Assembly: GCA_023458055.1 (NCBI GenBank)
Contig: JAEXAW010000002.1
Coordinates: 1 to 64,000 of the forward strand
Reading direction: 5' to 3'
Length of the DNA: 64,000 bases
Source of the DNA: Pseudomonadota bacterium
GTDB lineage: Bacteria; Pseudomonadota; Alphaproteobacteria; Sphingomonadales; Sphingomonadaceae
Position numbers and translations under genes: made by a program. Positions 34,624 through 44,088 of this stretch are shown in pieces. Under the pieces are notes generated by a model that was given only the letters and a program-made list of their open reading frames with translations, had not been told where the DNA came from and searched no databases. The stretch's first letter is position 1, and the number at the start of each line of letters is the position of its first letter.

Positions 34624-36017
34624 AGACCTAATTCCTTCCGGGCGTCCGCGATGCGGGCGCGGACCTCTGAGGGCGCGGTTCCGCCGAAGCTGGTGCGGCT
34701 CGCCACTGAAGCATCGACCGTTAGCATAGCCATCGCCCCTTCGTCGATACGGCTATCAATCGCTTTAAGGTCTTCGAGGGTCAGCGCCATCAGCCCTCCA
34801 CCCTTGGCTTCGGCCGCCTTGACTACCGCACCAGTGATATGATGCGCCTCGCGGAACGGCACCCCGGCCTCGCGCACCAGCGAGTCGGCAAGGTCGGTCG
34901 CAGTCGCAAAGCCGCTTTCCGCGAGCGCCCGCATCCGGTCTGTACGGAAAGTCGTGGTTTCCACCATGCCGCTCATCGCTGCGATGCTGAGCGCCAAGAG
35001 GTCATGCGCTTCAAACACCGGAGGCTTGTCGTCCTGCATGTCCTTGGAATAAGCGAGCGGCAGGCCCTTCATGGTCATGACGAGCGCGGTCATGCACCCG
35101 GCGATGCGTCCCGAATGGCCGCGCACCAGTTCGGCAGCATCAGGGTTACGTTTTTGCGGCATGATCGAGCTGCCGGTCGAATAAGCGTCGGGTAGGCTCA
35201 CAAAGCCGAAGGGCTGGCTCGCCCAGATAATGAACTCTTCGGCAAGACGCGATAGATGGAGCGCGCACTGGGTTGCAGCCATCAGATAGTCGAGCGCAAA
35301 GTCGCGGTCGGAAACGCTGTCGAGGCTGTTCCGGGTAGGTGCATCGAAGCCGAGCGCCTGCGCGGTCGCCGCGCGATCAATCTTATGGCCGGTTCCGGCG
35401 AGTGCTGCTGCGCCCAGAGGCGACTGGTTGAGCCGCGCGCGCGCATCGGCAAAGCGGCTGCGATCCCGCGCGATCATCTCGTAATAAGCCATGAGATGAT
35501 GCCCCAGCGTCACCGGCTGCGCGCTCTGCAAATGGGTGAAGCCCGGCATGATGCTCTCGGCATATTCCTCTGCACGCCCGACCAGCGCCGCCTGCAACGC
35601 CGCCAGCCCCGCATCGACCTGATCGATCGCATCGCGCACCCACAGCTTGAAACCGGTCGCCACCTGATCGTTGCGCGAACGCGCGGTGTGCAGCCTGCCT
35701 GCCGCCGGGCCGATCAATTCGGCAAGGCGGGACTCAACGGTCATATGAATGTCTTCTAGCGCCATATCGACGGGAACGCCGTTCGCTTCATAGTCTGCTG
35801 CGATGCGCTCTAGCCCGTCTGTAATTGCGGCCGCGTCCTCGCGCGAAACGATCCCCTGCGCCGCCAGCATCGTGACATGCGCCTGGGACCCGGCAATATC
35901 CTGTTGCCACAGCCGCTTGTCGAACGGGATGGACGCGTTTATCTCGCGCATGATCGCGCTCGGCCCTTCGGCAAAGCGTCCGCCCCACATGCTGTTCGAC
36001 TTTGGAGTATCGCTCAT
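34620..36017 (-). CDS. argH: Argininosuccinate lyase
   Basis: Cleaves argininosuccinate to arginine and fumarate; 465 residues. Family signatures are visible: SMWGGRFAEGPS at the start, HTARSRNDQV, QSAQPVTLGHH and the flexible catalytic loop GSSIMPQKRNPD. The ATG at 36017 has AAGGTGGA upstream and overlaps the start codon of the divergent thioredoxin-like gene, so its promoter must lie within that gene. Confidence 0.96.
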   Translation of the reverse strand: MSDTPKSNSMWGGRFAEGPSAIMREINASIPFDKRLWQQDIAGSQAHVTMLAAQGIVSREDAAAITDGLERIAADYEANGVPVDMALEDIHMTVESRLAELIGPAAGRLHTARSRNDQVATGFKLWVRDAIDQVDAGLAALQAALVGRAEEYAESIMPGFTHLQSAQPVTLGHHLMAYYEMIARDRSRFADARARLNQSPLGAAALAGTGHKIDRAATAQALGFDAPTRNSLDSVSDRDFALDYLMAATQCALHLSRLAEEFIIWASQPFGFVSLPDAYSTGSSIMPQKRNPDAAELVRGHSGRIAGCMTALVMTMKGLPLAYSKDMQDDKPPVFEAHDLLALSIAAMSGMVETTTFRTDRMRALAESGFATATDLADSLVREAGVPFREAHHITGAVVKAAEAKGGGLMALTLEDLKAIDSRIDEGAMAMLTVDASVASRTSFGGTAPSEVRARIADARKELGL

Positions 36018-36639
36018 GTCCACCTTGTCCCGCATCGCGTTCGGCCTGATCGCCGCCAGCGCGCTACTTGTCGGCGGTTGCGATAAGGAAAAGGCGGGCG
36101 GCGAGCAACCCCGTCCAGCCGCAAATAACGCAAGCGATGATGGAACCGTGCCGGCCATAACCCCCGCGAGCGATGCGAAGGGAGCCGACCTTTCTTATAC
36201 CATCGACCGCAGCCGCAAGGGTAAAGCCGTCGCGGACATTGCTTTCACCGGTGATGACGACGCCGCGATTGCGCTCAGCGACTATCGTGGCAAGCCGCTC
36301 CTCCTCAACCTCTGGGCCACCTGGTGCGGCCCCTGTGTTGTGGAAATGCCGGCACTTGATACGCTGGCGGGAGAAATGAACGGGAAGATGCAGGTCGTTG
36401 CCGTGTCGCAAGATTTGAAAGGCGCCGAACAGGTCGATCCCTTTTTCGCCAAGCGCAATTTCAAAAATCTGAAGCCCTATCTCGATCCTGACAATAAGCT
36501 CGGCTTGGGGCTGGGCGCGACGAGCCTGCCGACAACGCTGCTCATTGACAAGGATGGCCGCGAAATTGCGCGCGTGACGGGCGCTCTCGATTGGCATGGA
36601 GCGGAAGCACGGGCGCTACTTGCCGAGGCGGGGTCATGA
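36016..36639 (+). CDS. TlpA-like thioredoxin-fold lipoprotein
   Basis: Redox protein of 207 residues, probably tethered in the periplasm. A lipoprotein signal ends in LLVGGC near residue 22. The thioredoxin domain has the active site WATWCGPC near residue 103 and the cis-Pro loop TSLPTTLLID. GGAG lies 7 bases before the ATG, inside argH. TlpA proteins reduce disulfides during cytochrome c or cytochrome oxidase assembly; the target here is unknown. Confidence 0.9.
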   Translation: MSTLSRIAFGLIAASALLVGGCDKEKAGGEQPRPAANNASDDGTVPAITPASDAKGADLSYTIDRSRKGKAVADIAFTGDDDAAIALSDYRGKPLLLNLWATWCGPCVVEMPALDTLAGEMNGKMQVVAVSQDLKGAEQVDPFFAKRNFKNLKPYLDPDNKLGLGLGATSLPTTLLIDKDGREIARVTGALDWHGAEARALLAEAGS

Positions 36640-36700
36640 GGGCTCCGCCAACTTTCGGAAACCCACCCACCAGCCATCCACAATAATCGCCAATTTACGC

Positions 36701-38371
36701 TCAGGCCGCTTTCAGGCGATCAAGAAACGCAGCGCTTTGGAGCCGTAACCCGTCTGCTTGCTCGCGCAAGGCCGATGCGGTTTCGCTTAACCCCTGTGCG
36801 ACCGCGCCGCTATCTCCTACGCGCTTGCTCAGCTCATTCATCAATGTACTGATTTGATCCGCACCGGCAGCAGCTGTCGCAACGTTACGATTGATCTCGC
36901 CGGTGGTGTCGCGTTGCTGTTCTATCGCTGCGGCAATGCTTGTCGCGATTTGGGCGACGCTTTTGATCTCGCCTCCGGTATGTTCGATCAAGCCCGCCGC
37001 AGTCCCCACATGACCGTGGATCGCATCGACTTGTCCGGCGATCGTGACGGTTGCGCCGCGAGCCTGCTCGGCCAGCATTTTGACCTCGCCGGCGACAACA
37101 GAAAACCCCCGGCCCGCCTCACCCGCGCGGGCAGCCTCGATGCTGGCATTCAAAGCCAGCAAATTAGTCTGCTTGGTAATCGATTCTATCGTCTGGACGA
37201 TAGTGCCAATTCTGTCAGCCTCGGATGACAATATGCTGACTGCCCCGCCGCTTTCGGTCGCCAACCTTTCGGCCCGGTCACTATAGCGGACGTGGTCCGC
37301 AACCTGACGAGCAATTTCGCGAATGGACAATTCAAGTTCATCCGACGCGGCGGCAATACCACTCATGCTGGAGGAAGATTGCGCCGCTGATTGGTTGACG
37401 TCGCGCGTCTTTATGATCGTTTCGTTGGCCAACGACTCGAGCGAAATAGCCGCTTCATTCAAATCGTCAATGGAATCGACAACGGCATTGACCAGTTGCA
37501 CCACCGAGCCTTCAAACGAGGTTGCCAGCGCCATCATTTCGCTATTGCGTTGTTCGGCTTCCCTCCCCCGTGCTTCGGCAGCCCGGGCGCGTTCTTCATC
37601 TGCCAATCCGCGGGCTTCGGCTGCGCGGGCCCGCTCTTCGGCCACCTGCTGCGCTTGCCCGGCTTGTTCGGCAGCGATCCGCTTTTCTTCCTTCGCATGT
37701 TCCGTCAAATCGGACAGCAAGGCTTCGTTGGCCATCGTGATCCCGACAAATTGCTGGGTTTGGTCAAATACCGATTTGACCTGCATGAGAAAGAAGATGA
37801 CGAGCATCGGCAATGCAAGAATGGTTATGCCAAGATGGCCATATACGACCGCCAGTCCCAGATTGATCGCCACGATCGATCCGTAAACAAGATAGGCGAC
37901 CGGAAGATGGACGAACAGCAAGGCCGATACGGACACAAGGGAAAGTGCGAGGAAATACATCAGCAGCGCATTGGGGTGATCTGAAAAATAAATAACCGAG
38001 CACGTAACAGCGGTCCATCCAAGCGCCATGAGACCGGAATAAAAGAGATTTCGGACAGTCAGGTTTTTTAGCCTTGGCATGTCTCGCGCCGGGTCCATCT
38101 TGCTCGGCAGGTAAAGCCGCGCCGTCAATGAGGCTAGCTGAACCATGGCCAGCCCTCCGAGCAACAGCACATGATGGCTGATCGGCCAGAACACATATAT
38201 CAGCAAAGCCGCCATCGGTAAGTTGATCGTGTCCATAACCAGCCGGGCTTGGGTGGTCGTTTCGAGCTGGCGGTAGAAAGCAAGCTGGCGCGCCGGCTCG
38301 GCGGTAGGCTCAATGCGCACCAACTCTCGCAAACCCGCCACCATCGCGGTCATGAACCCGTGTTCGCCCAT
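36701..38371 (-). CDS. Methyl-accepting chemotaxis-like protein with membrane-embedded sensor
   Basis: Signalling protein of about 556 residues. The N-terminal half has some five to six membrane helices (roughly 45-225) and no large periplasmic domain. An Ala/Glu/Arg-rich coiled coil (about 250-300) contains the duplicated unit EERARAAEARG. The C-terminal MCP signalling domain has the hairpin tip SIEAARAGEAGRGFSVVAGEVKMLA split over TNLLALNA and what follows. No HAMP domain or che genes are seen nearby. The start is uncertain: ATG 38371 is used; GTG/ATG alternatives lie up to 38443. Confidence 0.85.
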   Translation of the reverse strand: MGEHGFMTAMVAGLRELVRIEPTAEPARQLAFYRQLETTTQARLVMDTINLPMAALLIYVFWPISHHVLLLGGLAMVQLASLTARLYLPSKMDPARDMPRLKNLTVRNLFYSGLMALGWTAVTCSVIYFSDHPNALLMYFLALSLVSVSALLFVHLPVAYLVYGSIVAINLGLAVVYGHLGITILALPMLVIFFLMQVKSVFDQTQQFVGITMANEALLSDLTEHAKEEKRIAAEQAGQAQQVAEERARAAEARGLADEERARAAEARGREAEQRNSEMMALATSFEGSVVQLVNAVVDSIDDLNEAAISLESLANETIIKTRDVNQSAAQSSSSMSGIAAASDELELSIREIARQVADHVRYSDRAERLATESGGAVSILSSEADRIGTIVQTIESITKQTNLLALNASIEAARAGEAGRGFSVVAGEVKMLAEQARGATVTIAGQVDAIHGHVGTAAGLIEHTGGEIKSVAQIATSIAAAIEQQRDTTGEINRNVATAAAGADQISTLMNELSKRVGDSGAVAQGLSETASALREQADGLRLQSAAFLDRLKAA

Positions 38372-38546
38372 GTTCGATCTATCTCCATCCGTCCCGTCGG
38401 CGCACATATTCTGAACGATGGCGGGACAGCCGTATCGGGCCACCCGCTATCGCGTTCGACGCTCGTCGCAGACTAAGGTAAAAGTGAGGTTAATCGAGAT
38501 CAATATCGTCAAGAAATTGACAGCGATGCAGTTGTTTACAAAGCAT

Positions 38547-38583
38547 AAGGGGCGCTCCAGATCTCTCCGGAGCGCCCCTTTTT
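38547..38583. terminator. Strong hairpin between the TonB receptor and the chemoreceptor gene
   Basis: AAGGGGCGCTCC (38547-38558) pairs perfectly with GGAGCGCCCCTT (38569-38580). The plus strand then runs into TTTTT; the minus strand only into TTATG. It lies just past the receptor stop on the minus strand, so it probably terminates that gene, though its T-tract faces the other way. Confidence 0.65.
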
Positions 38584-38601
38584 AAATTGCAAACCGAAGG
38601 C

Positions 38602-41600
38602 TTAAAATTTGACTTCGGCGAGAATGTTGAACGAACGTCCGCGCGGATCAGCCACACGCGGCTCCCATGAACCACCCGAACCTCCGAGCGAGTCATAGGA
38701 AATCGCAAATGGCGGATCCTTATCGAACAGGTTACGCACGCCTGCGGTCAGCTTAAGTCCGCCGAAATCGTAGCTGGTCGACAAGCTATAGGTGACATAA
38801 TCCTTTACGCGTTGATTATATTCCGGTCGCGTAATCTGCCTGATGCAATGCCGGGCAGCGCTTGGTTTCTGTAGCCCAGGCGGAATAATTGCGACAACGA
38901 GATGCTGAACTTATCCTTGGCATAAGTCAGCCAGGCATTGTGCTTCCACTTGAGTCCGAGGTCGCCGGTGTACGTGAACTTGCCAATCAAGCTCGGTCCC
39001 CATGGCGAATTGGCCAGCAAGCGTTCCTTTTTCTGGAGTAGATAAGTGCCGTCCATTCCCATCGAGAAACGCCCGGTTTCGAGATCTCCGAGCGCTCCAC
39101 GCAGCGACACTTCAAGCCCCTGCGTCCGGCGTCCGCCGGCGTTCGCCCAGGTTGAGTCAATTTCGGTGATCACACCATTTTCACGGGTAAAGCGATCTTT
39201 GAACAAGCCGTAATTGTCGAGCAACTGCCGGAAGGTGAAAACCGCGATGGTGTCATCGACGTTAATCATCCACCAATCGACCGAAGCGCTGAAGTTGCTG
39301 GCCGGACGCAAGACAACGCCAACGCTCGCCATCTTGGCTTTTTCCGGCCCAAGATTGCGATTGCCACCCGTCACCACAACCGGCGTGATCAGCGCGCAGC
39401 CCGGATTGGTCGAAACGGGAGCCGTCGGCGTCGGGCAGGTTTCAGGATCGGCAATATTTGCGCCCGTATTGAGGTCACTTTCTGTGCGCCCGTAAAAGAT
39501 CTGATTGAATGAGGGGACGCGGAAGCCGGTGCTGTACGATCCACGCAGCATCAACCAATCAACTGGTTGGAATTTGGCCGATACTTTAGGATTCACCGTG
39601 CTGCCAAAGCCGGTATAATCATCAATGCGAGCCGCCGCGCTCAGCTCCAACATATCAAATATCGGGAGCAACACTTCCGCATAGGCGGCCTTCACTGTCC
39701 GATCCGCCTTTTTCAGCGCATTGACGTTGTCGAACGCAGCGAGGAAGATGTTAGGCGCAAGGTCATCACCCGCCGCTGACCCGTCGAAGCGATAGCTTTC
39801 CTTGCGGTAATCAACCCCGACCGCCAATTGGGCATCGCCGCCCGGCAAGGTAAAGAGCGAGCCAGAAATCGACGCGTCAAACTGACGCACCTGATATTTG
39901 CCGCCATACATTTTTTCGCCGCGGGCGGATACGGATTCCAGTGCCGCAATGGCTTGCGGTGTTTGCGTCAGCGAGAATGGGTTGAGGATGCCAGCATTGA
40001 GCAAACCCACAAGACCGGGATAGGTCGCTCCCGGCGCCGTCGGCGCGCGTGTGTCGATCAAACCAATATCATTTTGGGGCGTCGCCGGATCGTTGAACGC
40101 TTTGACACCGCGATAATAATAGCCGCTGCCCAGTTCCGAAATAACCTGGCTTTTCGCATAGGACCCACCCACGCGATAATCCCATGTTCCCCACAAAGGA
40201 CCATCAATACCAGCCGCTACGCGGAACGTCCGACTGTCGGTCTTATATTCACGTTGACCGCACTCAATGCACCGCCAGCGATAGGCAATCGGCTTGCCGT
40301 AATTGGCCGATATGCTTGGGAAAACCGTCAGCAACTGCTGATAGATGCTGTTATACGTATCTCGCGTCAGATCATTGAGCGGGTAAGCAATCTGCAGGTT
40401 GGTTGTATTGCCCGACACCTGTGCATTCGAGAAGCGCTTGGCCGATTTCGCACGCGATCCGGTAACTTCAGCATAAATCTGATGATCGCCTGCAAACTTC
40501 AATGTTGCACGACCATAATAAGTGAAGGTATTGATCGGCTGCTGCAAGACCACAGCGCGCCCCGTATCCCATGCGCAAGCATAGCGCGCCGATGGCGAAT
40601 TCCACAGCTCATCGTCATAGGCCATGCCGCCGTCCATCGTTTCGCAGCCGCCACCGCCCGGCAAATCAAGCACGTTAACGCCGCCAGTCGCACGAACCGT
40701 CGTGCTTCCTGGAATGAACGGTGCAGTTGCCGCAGTCCCCAACAACGTGCCGTCTCTCAGTCCGTTGACGCCATTGGCAGGATAATACGCGCTCGTAATC
40801 ACGTTTGACGGAAAAATTGTCGCAATCGGCGTACCACGCGTATCGATCGAAAGCCCACGCTGCGGCTGATTGCCCGATGTAAAATCGCGAGCATTGCCGT
40901 TCAATATCTGGTTCCAGCGGTAACTTACCGCACCCATGACGTTAAAGCCCTGATCGTCAAGATCACCATAACCGGCGATCCCGGACAAACGATAGATATT
41001 GCCCCCACCTTGCTCGGTGAAATCGGTGAAAGCGGATGCGCCGATCCCGTTGTAATTGGTTTTGGTAATATAGTTGATCACGCCGCCGACCGCATCGGTG
41101 CCGTAAATCGCCGAGGCACCATCCTTCAAAACTTCGATCCGTTCAATGGCGGCAAACGGGATTTGGTTCACATCGACCGCCGAGCCGGAGAGCCCGTGAG
41201 CCGCCACACGCCGACCGTTGAGAAGGACGAGCGTTCCTGCCGATCCTTGACCACGCAGGTTAGCGCCCGACAGGCCATTGGTGCCACGCTGCGCGCCGCT
41301 TACCACATCCGCGTTCGACGCAAGGTTATCAGGGCCGGTACCATTAGCGGAAAGCTGCATGATCATCTGCTCAGGGCTTGTAATCCCGTCGCGGGTCAAA
41401 TCTTCGGTGGTGATGATCTGGAGCGGCAACGCACTCTTCGCCGGGTCCTGCTTGATGCGGGAGCCAGTGACGATGATTGCATCTTTATCCGTCACTGTGG
41501 ACCCGTCGCTATTTGTCGTGGGAACGGCGTCCTGCGCGTAGGCGGGCACCGCCATTGCTGATGCCGCCAACACCGACGCCGACACGAGATAAGCCATCTT

Positions 41601-41609
41601 CCTGATCAT
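38602..41609 (-). pseudogene. TonB-dependent receptor broken by a frameshift near its C-terminus
   Basis: Outer-membrane receptor for ligand uptake, about 1,000 residues if intact. The signal peptide ends near PAYAQD; the plug domain has IIVTGSRIK, a TonB-box-like stretch, and GLSGANLRGQGSAGTLVLLNGRRV; a long beta-barrel follows. The main frame stops at 38805. The final 75 residues, including the barrel strands and terminal Phe (FNILAEVKF), continue in another frame to 38602. Restoring one base near 38835 gives SGRITRPEYNQRVKDYVTYSL, the normal family sequence. It is either a pseudogene or a sequencing error. Substrate is unknown. Confidence 0.85.
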
Positions 41610-41659
41610 CGAAAATCCCCTTCTTCCCGTCCGGCGACATTTGTCATACCGGATTTTCG
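41610..41659 (-). promoter_or_regulatory. Inverted repeat in the leader of the TonB receptor gene
   Basis: CGAAAATCC (41610-41618) and GGATTTTCG (41651-41659) form a perfect 9-base inverted repeat with a 32-base spacer. On the message the 3' arm abuts the start codon and overlaps the AAGGGGA ribosome binding site, so pairing could hide it. A protein operator is the alternative. Confidence 0.45.
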
Positions 41660-41775
41660 AGAAACGCTAACCAAAGCCCGGGCAGTTAGCAATCAGGTTG
41701 ATGACGATTTGGTTACAGATTTCCGACGCAGTGCGACAATCGCGCCACAAACTTGAGCCAAATATCAGGAAAAAG

Positions 41776-41851
41776 TGGTGCCTCGGGGCGGATTCGAACC
41801 ACCGACACGCGGATTTTCAATCCGCTGCTCTACCAACTGAGCTACCGAGGC
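41776..41851 (-). tRNA. tRNA-Phe (GAA)
   Basis: A full cloverleaf on the minus strand: acceptor GCCTCGG pairing with CCGAGGC, D-arm AGCTCAGTTGGTAGAGC, anticodon arm with loop TTGAAAA (anticodon GAA), and T-arm GGTTCGAATCC. CCA is encoded, followed by a CTTTTT run that may end transcription. No integrase or repeat is associated with it. Confidence 0.97.
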
Positions 41852-41902
41852 ACTCGGTGGGCAGGCGGTTCAACGACCGGCTGCCGGAAGCCGCGCCTTT
41901 AA

Positions 41903-42133
41903 TCAGTCATCCGTGCCGCTGTCCAGCCCGTTTCTTGCATTTTTTTCGATTTTCTCCAACGCATCGTCGTCAAGCGCAACACCGGGCAGTTTGTAACCCT
42001 CATCCGCCCATTGCAGAAAATCGCGATCACGGCAGCCTTTGCTGCAAAAAGGACGATAATCTTGCACCGTCGGTTTGCCGCAAATCGGGCAGGCGCGCTG
42101 GCGTTTCGCAGTGGAGGTAGGCTTAGTCGACAT
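41903..42133 (-). CDS. yacG: DNA gyrase inhibitor YacG
   Basis: Small zinc protein of 76 residues with Cys ligands in CPICGKP and FCSKGCRDRD. The family binds GyrB and inhibits gyrase in Escherichia coli. The ATG at 42133 overlaps the ribonuclease gene by 11 bases. It is the last gene of the infA-maf-ribonuclease-yacG cluster. Confidence 0.93.
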   Translation of the reverse strand: MSTKPTSTAKRQRACPICGKPTVQDYRPFCSKGCRDRDFLQWADEGYKLPGVALDDDALEKIEKNARNGLDSGTDD

Positions 42134-43115
42134 AACCACCCCCGATGCCAAGCGCCGGGTCGCTTGCCAAGCGAATTTCGCGCCCCAAGCTGCGGGCGAG
42201 CTTTGCGCCCCAATCGGCACGCGTTTCGAGGAGCGCAATAATAGACGGGTGCGCTGTCAGTGTTGCAACGCCCGCTCCCTTCGCCCGCTCGGCCCTGCGC
42301 AGCAGCGCCATAGCTGCCGATTCGAGTGGCGTATATTGGAACAACTCGGCGAGTGACGCGCGCTCACGCTTACGCACCAGCTGAAGCAGCCCAAAACCAT
42401 TGACCGCAGTGCGTTCAAATGGTTGCGGCACAATCCGGTCGATCGTCTCGGCGATGGCAGCGCGCACCGCTTTGTCCTCGACCGTAGGAAAATCGACAAC
42501 GATATTGCCGGCAAGCCCCAGGCGTTGGACAGCCTCGGCCACCGCGACAGCACTGCGGCGCGCCAGTTCTGCCGGCTTAAGCGGGCCATCAATGTCGATG
42601 ACCGTCATCGCAGGCGTCAAGGCGATCCGCAGTGCACCGCCATCAAACGCTACCTCACCGCTTTCCGCCTCCTCGAGTAATTCGCTCCACCCTGCGGCTT
42701 CAAGCCGATCCTCGGGATCATGCGGGCTCGCCATCAGCACATTATGCCCCGTCGTGCGAATGCGTTGGAGCAGGCTTTTACCCGGTTGTGGTTTGGGGTT
42801 ACCCTTCGCGCCGCGCGCCTTGGCAAGTTTGAGGCGTCCGGGTTCGGGGACCGCCTCGCGCAAAATCTCGACCGTCAACCGTCCCCCTTCGGTCACTTTG
42901 GGCGGGATTGGCTCGAGCAGCACGTCCTCGCCGCCATCAAGTTTCACGATGCCGCGCATTTTGGGGATAAGTTGCTGCACCATCCGGCCGGCAACAATAG
43001 CACCGGCCCGTACACCCTCGCTCTCGCGCTCAATCTGTGCTTCGATGATGCGACCTTTATGGACGAGCGCAGCCCGCCCTTCGCCGATGCCCTCTTCGTA
43101 AATCCATTCTGCCAT
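42123..43115 (-). CDS. Ribonuclease E/G-family protein, short form
   Basis: Protein of 330 residues resembling the ribonuclease G/E group found between maf and yacG in alphaproteobacteria. It has a core catalytic-like stretch (GPLKPAELARRSAVAVAEAVQRLGLAGNIVVDFPT) with an Asp in VIDIDGP. It is much shorter than RNase E or G, so activity should not be assumed. ATG 43115 follows the maf stop closely; the longer frame to 43364 overlaps maf. Confidence 0.85.
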   Translation of the reverse strand: MAEWIYEEGIGEGRAALVHKGRIIEAQIERESEGVRAGAIVAGRMVQQLIPKMRGIVKLDGGEDVLLEPIPPKVTEGGRLTVEILREAVPEPGRLKLAKARGAKGNPKPQPGKSLLQRIRTTGHNVLMASPHDPEDRLEAAGWSELLEEAESGEVAFDGGALRIALTPAMTVIDIDGPLKPAELARRSAVAVAEAVQRLGLAGNIVVDFPTVEDKAVRAAIAETIDRIVPQPFERTAVNGFGLLQLVRKRERASLAELFQYTPLESAAMALLRRAERAKGAGVATLTAHPSIIALLETRADWGAKLARSLGREIRLASDPALGIGGGYVD

Positions 43116-43116
43116 A

Positions 43117-43710
43117 TCAGTCGACCGGATAGCGTGCCGAACGCAGCAGCGCACGCACCTCATAAAGCGGAAGGCCCACCACGCCGGTGTAAGTCCCCGA
43201 CAAGAAATCAACCAAAGCGGCGGCGCGCCCCTGAATGGCATAGCCGCCTGCCTTGCCGCGCCCCTCCCCGCTCGCGACATAGGCGGCAAGCTCGATGTCC
43301 GAAAGACGCTTGAAGCGGACAATGGTATCGGTAATCCGGCTGCGCATCCGGCCCTTGGCGTCAATCAACGCTACCGCGCTCCACACATGATGACGCCGCC
43401 CCGAGAGTATTCCGACCAGCTCACCCACCATCGCATCATTATCGGCCGGGGGCAGTACGCGGCGGCCCAGTGCAACGGTCGTGTCGCCCGCAAGCACGAT
43501 GTGGCCATCAGGCCTTGCAACCGTCCGCGCCTTTTCCTCCGCCATGCGCAGGGCATAAAGGCGGGGGAGTTCACCCTTATGCGGGCTTTCGTCAATATCC
43601 GGAGATTCGATCGCGTCCGGGATCACACCGATTTGCGCGAGCAGGTCGCGCCGACGCGGTGAGGAGGATGCGAGAATAAGGGGCGGGGTTGAACCGCCCT
43701 TCCCTGCCAT
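43117..43710 (-). CDS. maf: Maf-like nucleotide pyrophosphatase
   Basis: House-cleaning NTP pyrophosphatase of 197 residues that hydrolyses non-canonical nucleotides. The start LILASSSPRRRDLLAQIG is the family signature, followed by LAGDTTVALGRRVL and GGYAIQGRAA. The ATG overlaps the infA stop. Confidence 0.94.
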   Translation of the reverse strand: MAGKGGSTPPLILASSSPRRRDLLAQIGVIPDAIESPDIDESPHKGELPRLYALRMAEEKARTVARPDGHIVLAGDTTVALGRRVLPPADNDAMVGELVGILSGRRHHVWSAVALIDAKGRMRSRITDTIVRFKRLSDIELAAYVASGEGRGKAGGYAIQGRAAALVDFLSGTYTGVVGLPLYEVRALLRSARYPVD

Positions 43711-43961
43711 CAGGCAGCTTGCGGGCCAGGTCCGCCGCGGCCCGGCATGAAGCGATAGGTGATACGCCCCTTGGTAAGGTCATAGGGGGTCAGTTCAACC
43801 AACACCTCGTCACCCACCAGCACGCGGATGCGGTTCTTGCGCATCTTGCCTGCGGTGTGACCAAGAATTTCGTGATCATTTTCCAATTTCACACGGAACA
43901 TCGCGTTGGGGAGGAGTTCCACAACGGTCCCGCGCATTTCGAGCAATTCTTCTTTCGCCAT
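43710..43961 (-). CDS. infA: Translation initiation factor IF-1
   Basis: OB-fold factor of 83 residues (MAKEELLEMRGTVVELLPNAMFRV, GKMRKNRIRVLVGDEV). It is about 11 residues longer than the usual 72 because of a C-terminal GRGGPGPQAA tail. It begins the infA-maf-ribonuclease-yacG cluster. Confidence 0.97.
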   Translation of the reverse strand: MAKEELLEMRGTVVELLPNAMFRVKLENDHEILGHTAGKMRKNRIRVLVGDEVLVELTPYDLTKGRITYRFMPGRGGPGPQAA

Positions 43962-44023
43962 AAATCTCTTTGTTGTCCAAGGAATCCGATAGAGTTTGAG
44001 CGCGCCTGTAACGGCAAAATGCG

Positions 44024-44063
44024 AAAAAAGAAAGCCCCGGCCGGGTTAGGGCCGGGGCTTTCG
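44024..44063 (-). terminator. Rho-independent terminator of hppA
   Basis: On the minus strand GAAAGCCCCGGCC pairs with GGCCGGGGCTTTC and is followed by TTTTTT. It lies about 25 bases past the hppA stop and upstream of infA. Confidence 0.88.
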
Positions 44064-44088
44064 ACATGATTAGCAACAAATGGGTCGC

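Noticed and set aside
41776..41851. tRNA-Phe as an element attachment site
   Set aside because: No integrase, no repeated tRNA 3' end and only housekeeping genes on both sides.
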